The position numbers were made by a program, and so were the translations under genes. From Aquilaria yunnanensis (lineage: Eukaryota; Streptophyta; Magnoliopsida; Malvales; Thymelaeaceae), in assembly GCA_039654915.1 (NCBI GenBank), contig CM077594.1:22009001-22073000 (forward strand): 64,000 nt of DNA, given 5' to 3'. Below, piece after piece: positions 57,591-64,000 of this stretch (position 1 is its first letter; the number at the start of each line of letters is the position of its first letter). Under the pieces are notes generated by a model. The model saw only the letters and a list, made by a program, of their open reading frames with translations. It did not search any database and was not told the origin of the DNA.

Positions 57591-58687
57591 TCCTTCCCCC
57601 TCAGTCTCCGACCTCGGCCTGTCTGTTCAGTCGGATGCCGAGTTTGCTGGCTGGAGCCTTCGACGCGGGCGTGATCGGACTTCAGCCCACCCATTCTGAG
57701 CTCCTCGGCAGTCATGTGCTGTTCTGCCCTTCGGTAAAATTCACCGAGGGTGTTTGGGGGGTCCTTAGAGAACTCATAAAACAGCTGTGAGTCCTTCCGA
57801 AGGCCCCGTGTCATCGCGAGGATGCGTATTTCGGGCCGAAAGTCTGGGACACTCAAGGCCTCTCTGTTAAATCTCTCGACATAGTCGCGGATGGTTTCTC
57901 CAATCCTTTGTGCTATGTCGAACATCTGAACCGGCATCTTCGCCATTGGCCGACTTCCGATAAACTGCTGCGTGAAGGCTGTGGACAGCTCCTGGAACTC
58001 CGTGATGGTTCCTGAGGCCAATGAATTATACCAGGTTGTTGCTGGCCCACTAAGAGTGACCTCGAAGCATTTGCACAAGGTAGCATCGTCGGCACCGTGC
58101 ATCATCATGCTGCGTCTGTACTTGGTCAGATGGGCCTGCGGATCAGTACGGCCATCGTAAGTTTCCAGGCGAGGTACTCTCAAATCACCTGGCATGGCTG
58201 CCTCAACTACATCTTGGGTGAATGGGGACTCGTCCCCACAAAAGGTCCCAGACAGCCTAGCCCAGACGGGCTTGCGGGCCACCTGTTTCTCCACTCTGTC
58301 CAACTTCGCCAATATTTTCTCCATAAGGGCCGTGGCGCTAGGTTCTTCTTCTGGCAGGGGGGATTGTCGGTGGCTCTTTGGGGAGCAAGTTCGACGCTGA
58401 GGGGATGGGGACTTCGCCTCAAACGACTGGCTCCTCCTATGTGTGCTTTTGGGTCGCTTTGACCCCGCTTGTCCCGCGAGCCGTGGCCCGAGGGGCATGT
58501 TTTCTGTTGAAGACTCCTCTCGTGGGTCTCCGGATCCCGAACTACGATGAGTTGGTTTGGGGCTTTTTTCCTGAGGGTGTGCTGGTAAAGGAGGCCTTTG
58601 GGCTTGAGCTTGTTGCGGCCACCTTCGGTCTATCTGTTGTGTCATTTCAGCCACAACAGAACGTTGAAAGTCGCGCAGGAAGCTCAT
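57482..58687 (-). CDS. Element C Gag
   Basis: ATG 58687, 401 codons. A basic, proline- and serine-rich N-terminal 140 residues is followed by the Gag core with PRLETYDGRTDPQAHLTKYR near residue 190, ATTWYNSLASGTITEFQELS, RIGETIRDYVERFNREA and MTRGLRKDSQLFYEFSKDPP, typical of Tat-lineage Gag (retrotrans_gag fold). The last 30 residues (from about 57590) are out of frame with the family: the expected TPLNT-type sequence is found in the neighbouring frame, which leads into protease and RT. This frame therefore ends early through a one-base shift. The core itself has no stop. Confidence 0.8.
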   Translation of the reverse strand: MSFLRDFQRSVVAEMTQQIDRRWPQQAQAQRPPLPAHPQEKSPKPTHRSSGSGDPREESSTENMPLGPRLAGQAGSKRPKSTHRRSQSFEAKSPSPQRRTCSPKSHRQSPLPEEEPSATALMEKILAKLDRVEKQVARKPVWARLSGTFCGDESPFTQDVVEAAMPGDLRVPRLETYDGRTDPQAHLTKYRRSMMMHGADDATLCKCFEVTLSGPATTWYNSLASGTITEFQELSTAFTQQFIGSRPMAKMPVQMFDIAQRIGETIRDYVERFNREALSVPDFRPEIRILAMTRGLRKDSQLFYEFSKDPPNTLGEFYRRAEQHMTAEELRMGGLKSDHARVEGSSQQTRHPTEQTGRGRRLRGKETPNFHTPEHYTDKHPHDDGKAGDAGSAATGHDRRQ

Positions 58688-58835
58688 GGTTATGACCAGA
58701 GGGCGCTCTTCCTCAAGCGTGGAAGTCCCTGGGGGGGCTTACTCAGTGGCCGGTTGGACCACAGGCGCGGACGGGGACCTCGGGAGTCCCTTATCCTTAG
58801 AACGCCGAGTCTCAACGACGGCGACCCGAGGATGG

Positions 58836-58856
58836 TTTCCCACAGACGGCGGCAAA
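58836..58856 (-). other. Element C primer-binding site
   Basis: Minus-strand TTTGCCGCCGTCTGTGGGAA directly follows the 5' LTR. It resembles the TTTGGCGCCGTCTGTGGGA site common in this lineage, with one change. Confidence 0.6.
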
Positions 58857-59606
58857 TGATGTCTGGGGACATCATCACTGGAAGGCATGGTTACTTCCGG
58901 GAGGACTTCCTGTGAGGGAGAGCGTCTGGAGTTGAGGTTTCCTAGGGGAATGTGCCTGCAGTGCTCAGAGAAGAGGGTTAGGAGGTCCCCGGGGTGCTTT
59001 TCCAGGGAGGAGCCTCCGACACCCAAGTCAGTTTCCTGAGAAGGTAAGAGGAAAACACTAGAGTTTTTAGTGGGCTTGCCTGTGTTTTCTCAAGGAGGAG
59101 GAAGCCAACCCTTTGCCAGGGTTTGTTTCCTGGTATTTATAGGAATGTCCAACCCGTTCAGATCGTGACACGTGTTCGGTCGGATGTTCTCTGAATTTCT
59201 GGGCGTAGGGGACAAGTAGCCGGTGGCAGGCTCCTTGAGTCTCGAACCGAGACAGGTCGTGACAAGACCTGGACGGCGTCGGTGTGTCAAATCACTGTTT
59301 GAGGTGACATGTAGCGTCTGTGGGCGGCATGTCAGAGGCTCCTTAAATGCTCATACCGTACTCCCGAAGTCTCTGGACGAGGTCGTCCTCTGGCGCGGAC
59401 GATGCCCCTTCGGGAAATGTGCCCGTAGTTCGGGGAGTTCCCTAATTTAGGGTTCCGCCTTCGGGGAGATGCCCTTCGGCTTTCAATAGCTGATTCTCCG
59501 TTTCTGAAAGCGATCTGTTTAGTACCTCGGGGGAGCTAATAGCTTCCTCGCGTTCCCTGATGCTCCGAGTTCGGGTCAGATAGAGGCGATAGCCCTTCGG
59601 CTATCA
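58857..59606 (-). repeat. Element C 5' LTR (minus-strand sense)
   Basis: 750 bp, partner of 49171-49920. The probable TATA box is CTATAAATACC on minus at 59132-59142. ATAGT follows at 59607-59611, where LTR B resumes. Confidence 0.9.
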
Positions 59607-59611
59607 ATAGT

Positions 59612-61731
59612 GTTCAAGTATTCCTTGTTCTTTGCCTCTGTACAACAAAGGCCAATAAGTTAGTATTTCAGTAATTAGAAACCTGCAAGAAAGAAACTTA
59701 ACAACAATGTACAATAATAATTAACTTCTTCACACTTGGTATGAAAATACTAATAACCAATTCTTTTATTAGTTACTAGCCTCAGGTCTACCAGTATCTG
59801 CACACAAAATATGTAAGGGATGTGAGAACCAAAAGTTCCCAGTAAGGGTTATAACCTGTAGGAAAAACAACTATATATAGGACCGTGCATATTATCTATA
59901 ATGATGTCAATATATGCCTAGTGCACTTGAGCTCAAGTCATAGTGCTAGGAACTCATATTATTGGCCAATAATTATGGGAGTCGCTAATTCCCACAATTT
60001 CTTTACCCATTTGTCTTGCAATTGACAAGTCTAACTTGTCCTTACAAATACTGATTTGAAAGCTTCTTAGTATTTGCCAATATCCCTTTTTTTATGTACA
60101 GGAGTAAACTATTTGTTTATTTAGTGCATGTGTTAGTGCTAGCTTTGTAAGGTGTCGTGAGTGGTTAATGACACCTCTCCCTTTTAGATCCACCAGGTCT
60201 TAGCCCATCATGGTGACCTTAAGTATCATAGGTTTCTAACCTATCATACTCATCATAAATTAGACCATATTAAGGTCTTTTTTGCCTGTAGATACAAGAT
60301 TACAAATATGCACTTACACACTTCATATGCACTTCATAATTTGGCCTTCTACCAAACCTAATCATATAAGCTTCTTAAATACCCATCAATACTCAAATCA
60401 TATACTTGTTAAATTGATCAATAATTCGGCCACTTGATATACAAGTATCATAGCCAAATTTATTTAACACATAAACATACAAATTAAATAACCCTTACCT
60501 TAGATAACTTAATTTGTAAGCTCAAAGCACTTGGTTCTTTTTATCTCCTTTTCAAGCCAAACTTAGGTCTCTTTTTTGTAGCTTATGCTCAAGACCTATA
60601 TTAATCATTTAACACCTAAATAACCCATATTTAAGCTAATAATTAACAAAGTCCCATATGGTTTAAGTGACTATATTAACTTTTACATTGGTATCCACAT
60701 AACTGCCCCTTAATAAAATCTAGACCCAATATTTTCCTTTTCCTTGCTTGTTAGTTTTTTATACTTAGTAATAATCAAGTAATATTAATTCTAGCTCCTT
60801 CCTCTAGCCACAAACATCAAAATTATATAAGAAAAGCTACGCATAACACATCAATCTATAACCTCCTAACCGAACACCATTTCTTTGTAATTTAATTTAT
60901 TTCTCAACTTTCCATGTTTAGTTTATTTAATAAATATACATGGAACATAGTTTCCAGCAACTCTAGGTCTGAAACAGAACCAGAAAAATTAGGGGAAAAT
61001 AATTTGTTTACTTACTTGCAATAATTGAGCTCAACTCTAGCTCCTTATGTAAGAATACATTATTTCAACCCCAAATTCTTGCTAATTTGTGTTTAATTTA
61101 AAAGAATTTAGCAGTTGGGAGCTTAAGCAGGTGCATCCATGGTGTTTCTGAGATGAGGAGTGAAGTTTTGGGTGGTTAAGGCTGGAAGAAATGGCCCGGT
61201 TGACTTAGTTAAGACACCACTGCCTCACTTTAAAAAATCACTTGCTTAGTGCCCTCTTTGTACTCTCTAGTAAATTTAGGTTTATTTGTATCATGCTTAA
61301 AAATTTAGGACCAAATTTGGTAATACACCGTGCTTGAATCCTCCTTCAACTTAATTACACACCCAGTACTCTTATTTAACATACATGCAATTTAGTCCCA
61401 ATACTTTTGAGAGTTACACATAAACCACTTATAGACAATCTAGTCAATTCACAATTTCATGATGATAGAGCGAGAATTACGAAAAACCGTAATACCTCAA
61501 ATTTAATATTTTCTCATGTTCAATCCAACTGTGCAATAAAAATGGGTCACTATATAAAATGACCAAAATACCTCTCTTGGCCCGGCTTGCTTAAATGATC
61601 AATTTTATTCATTTTTAGCTATTGGACCCTATATTACCGAGACTTAGCTTGCAAGTAAATTATCTAAAGTAGTAATTTGTTAAATTAACTAATTACCTAA
61701 CTGATTAGACTTATAGCTCTAAGGGTTGTCA
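59612..61731 (-). repeat. Element B 5' LTR, outer part
   Basis: Together with 48755-49170 this gives a 2,536-bp LTR, the inverted homologue of 36937-39075 or so in LTR A. On minus it begins TGACAACCCTTAGAGC at 61731. Confidence 0.8.
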
Positions 61732-64000
61732 CAAGAGTAGTTAAGGACATCTTAGAACATAATTCAACAAGTATTGTTTTTAGTGATAAGCAAGACAACT
61801 TCATATTCCAAAATCAACTAATTACTACAATTATAATACCACAACTCATTCTCCCTACTGCTTTCTTAATATAGACAAACAGTAAGACTTATCATGTTCA
61901 CAGAAATAAGATCAGACAAATGGCCATATGATTGTTAAGCCAAATAATATACACTAACCTTGGGAGCAACTTTTCTATTTTCCCCCAATATTGGAGCAGA
62001 CAACACTGCAATGGGAGAAACAACACACATTACTGGATTTATCTTCACCATGAAGAAAACAGACATAGGAACAATAAACATGGAACAAACAAATGAGAAT
62101 GGCAAGATTCACTTATGGTGAAATAGAGTTCTAACTCATACCAACTGTAGCAAATGTCAATAAAAGCCAATTCCTTCTTCGTTCTCAGTAATAATGGGGA
62201 CCGTGTATATGGCGAACAAAAAATAACTCTTTCCTCCTCATTAGCGATGACAGAAACTATACAAATAGCAAACAAAAGACTAACAACTTCAATCCACTTT
62301 GAATTCAACACGCAATTCCAATCCACTATTCACTAAATTGGTAGACCACAACAAATGACAATGAAAGCTAACTCCCTGCTCTTCCCATTGGTGAGCTAAA
62401 CTATATATATAAAAAATAAAAAAAAAAAGAGAATTTCCTAGTCTAAAATCAATTCCACAAGTGCTTTCAGTGTCTTATTCACTAAATTACCAACAATAAC
62501 AGTTCCATTAAACATTTCATCTATTCACACCTTCTTTATCATCCACCCATGTGCCACTACAAATGCCTCTGTGACAACCACATTCGATAAAGAGCAACTA
62601 AAATCTCGCCACATACTTTTGAAAGAAGATAAATGAGAACAAACAGGAAAAATCTATTGTAATGATGATGTCGAGAAGGTAATCATGATCCCTAAAAGCA
62701 TTTATGAATCACCAAGTAATGATTCCCTTATTGGCAAACCACAACCCAAAAACTTTGGCCTGTTAAAGTCGACCCTACCCATAATTAACATCCTAAACCA
62801 TCAACAAATCAACTTCTTAATACCATGATTGACATTATTCCAATAAATTTGTTTGTAAACTCTAACCCCTCCCCATAATTCTCCCAGCTACAAACACAAC
62901 CACATAAAATCAACAGCAACGTTGAAATAACAACCAATCAACAACAAACAAACCATTCCATGACATAACATGACCACTGAGAAACAAATATAGAGAGAAA
63001 CACGAAAAATAGTTCTCAAAACTAACAATTAATCATAGGCGTGTTATTAAGCATGTTACCTGACTAAGAACAAAAATGTCAAGCCTAGGAAAACAAAAGC
63101 CACTTTACAGAATTAACTTCACCACATAAAGACACTTGTCCCTCTAACGGCCACAACCCAACTGCAACCTTTCCCCGGCCATCTGCAAAATTGAAATGGC
63201 TCCCTTATCCAAAGGACCGCGTCTAGCATTAACCCCTTGCCAAAACACCGCGTGGCATAATTCCACATTCCCCTTCCTCTTTAATGTACTATATAAATTT
63301 TACAGGCTAACCAAAGACAAACATTAAGTCCTTGTGAAAAGTTAAAAGTTGAAGATATGAAGGATAAGTTGGATATTTCCTAGCGAGCTTTTGGAACTAC
63401 TCTACTAATGTTTCATTTAAGTCACTTATTGTGTCTTTCATGTCCTTTGTTTTGTTATTCTTGGGATTATTGCTTGTTGCTGACATGAATTTTATTTGGA
63501 TTGAGATATTTTTTAAGAATTATATGTTGGAGTTAGTGTGTGTTGTTACTTGTTTATAATAATGCTTTGGATAAAAATTGTTATTAAACAGGAGAATATG
63601 AAAACACAGTCATACCAAACTAGCGCAAAATACTTTCCATATGGTTCGGGTTATAACCAAATTTTATGGTATGTGGATCAAGAAGTGAATTGTGCTAAAA
63701 TCCAGTTACCTGCAAGCACCCCCACCTTAACTTATTGAGCTAGTGGGCAGTGACAGTGAGAACAGGAAAAAAAAAAAAAGGTATGACAATAAATACTAGA
63801 ATGACCATAAACTTTCACAATTATTTCTACTAGCCCATGAAAATTTCTTTGTGCTCATCATCCATCAAACTTTCGAGATTGTACTCATTAGACTATTGGG
63901 TGATTTAACTGAAAAAATATGGATAACATACACTTCAGTTCGCAGTTTTCTGAATCTTTCAAGTTAAGGCACTTAATAACCAAACAGTTGAAAATTTGAT
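61732..64000. other. AT-rich right flank without a recognisable gene
   Basis: Short open frames occur on both strands (for example 62045-62326 and 63538-63738) but have no motif. A CTATATAAAT word near 63288 in a locally GC-richer stretch (63130-63260) is promoter-like but is not followed by a long open frame. I could not match this flank to the Helitron or to the left flank of element A. Confidence 0.4.

Larger units (their letters stand above)
49171..59606 (-). mobile_element. Element C: complete Retand/Tat-type Ty3/gypsy element with antisense gene
   Basis: A 10,436-bp element with 750-bp LTRs (49171-49920 and 58857-59606), exact ATAGT duplications (49166-49170 and 59607-59611), a primer site, a polypurine tract, minus-strand gag-pol with two RNase H domains and no chromodomain, and a plus-strand spliced gene between integrase and the 3' LTR. 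Dual RNase H is a mark of the Tat lineage. The LTRs differ at roughly 30 positions, nearly all transitions (about 4 percent by eye), so it is older than F. It interrupts LTR B. Confidence 0.9.
45004..61731 (-). mobile_element. Element B: decayed chromovirus, 3' truncated, inverted partner of A
   Basis: Read from 61731 downwards: 5' LTR (interrupted by element C at 49171-59606), mutated primer site, gag, protease, RT, RNase H and the N-terminal part of integrase, ending at 45004 against element A. There is no 3' LTR. It is the same family as A but reaches further into pol, so 45004-45879 is present only in B and forms the loop between the inverted arms. Confidence 0.8.

Noticed and set aside
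36937..61731. A and B as one element with two LTRs
   Set aside because: The LTRs are inverted to each other and both are 5' LTRs with their own primer site, gag and pol.
36932..61736. Common target duplication around the A/B pair
   Set aside because: The outer flanks (AGTTA on the left, CAAGA on the right) do not match, so a single insertion event is not shown.

Overview
The window looks like plant nuclear DNA, most likely from a eudicot, and it is a stack of nested transposable elements. I see no complete host gene. The evidence for a plant is the set of element families: Ty3/gypsy chromovirus, Tat/Ogre-type and Retand-type LTR elements, a Rep/helicase Helitron, a CACTA end and a LINE tail. 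The GT-AG introns and the remnant of a plant kinesin-7 motor gene agree. The species cannot be read from the sequence.

Layout. 1-3527: one 3.5-kb LTR of a Tat/Ogre-like element on the minus strand; the window opens inside its primer-binding site. 3528-11944: AT-rich DNA with a broken kinesin-7 motor gene (4296-5440, +), a CACTA end (6344-6730), a (TA)n tract and a 5'-truncated LINE tail with a target duplication (10210-10412). About 11945-35125: one decayed Helitron on the minus strand, cut into three pieces by two LTR elements. The first is element E (12281-21294, +), Tat/Ogre-like with no coding capacity. The second is element F (24604-34665, -), a chromovirus with an open 1690-codon polyprotein and LTRs in which I see no difference.

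35425-36624: a fresh 600-bp tandem duplication. 36937-61731: two copies of one decayed chromovirus family joined tail to tail, A on plus (36937-45003) and B on minus (45004-61731), each with only its 5' LTR. A is interrupted by a 2.66-kb solo LTR, D (42199-44858). The LTR of B is interrupted by a complete 10.4-kb Retand/Tat-type element, C (49171-59606, -), which carries a four-exon gene antisense to its gag-pol. 61732-64000: AT-rich sequence with nothing I can identify.

Exact 5-bp target duplications support F (GTATA), D (CTATA) and C (ATAGT); E has a near match (ATAGT/ATAAT). The nesting gives a partial insertion order: the Helitron predates E and F, A predates D, and B predates C. F appears youngest and is the only element here that looks able to make its own proteins. 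The others carry stops, frameshifts or lost catalytic residues, many of them C-to-T or G-to-A changes typical of methylated plant repeats. The most unusual items are the intact F element, the A/B inverted pair (a possible hairpin-RNA source against its own family) and the antisense gene of C. I found no evidence of a wholly new biological system.
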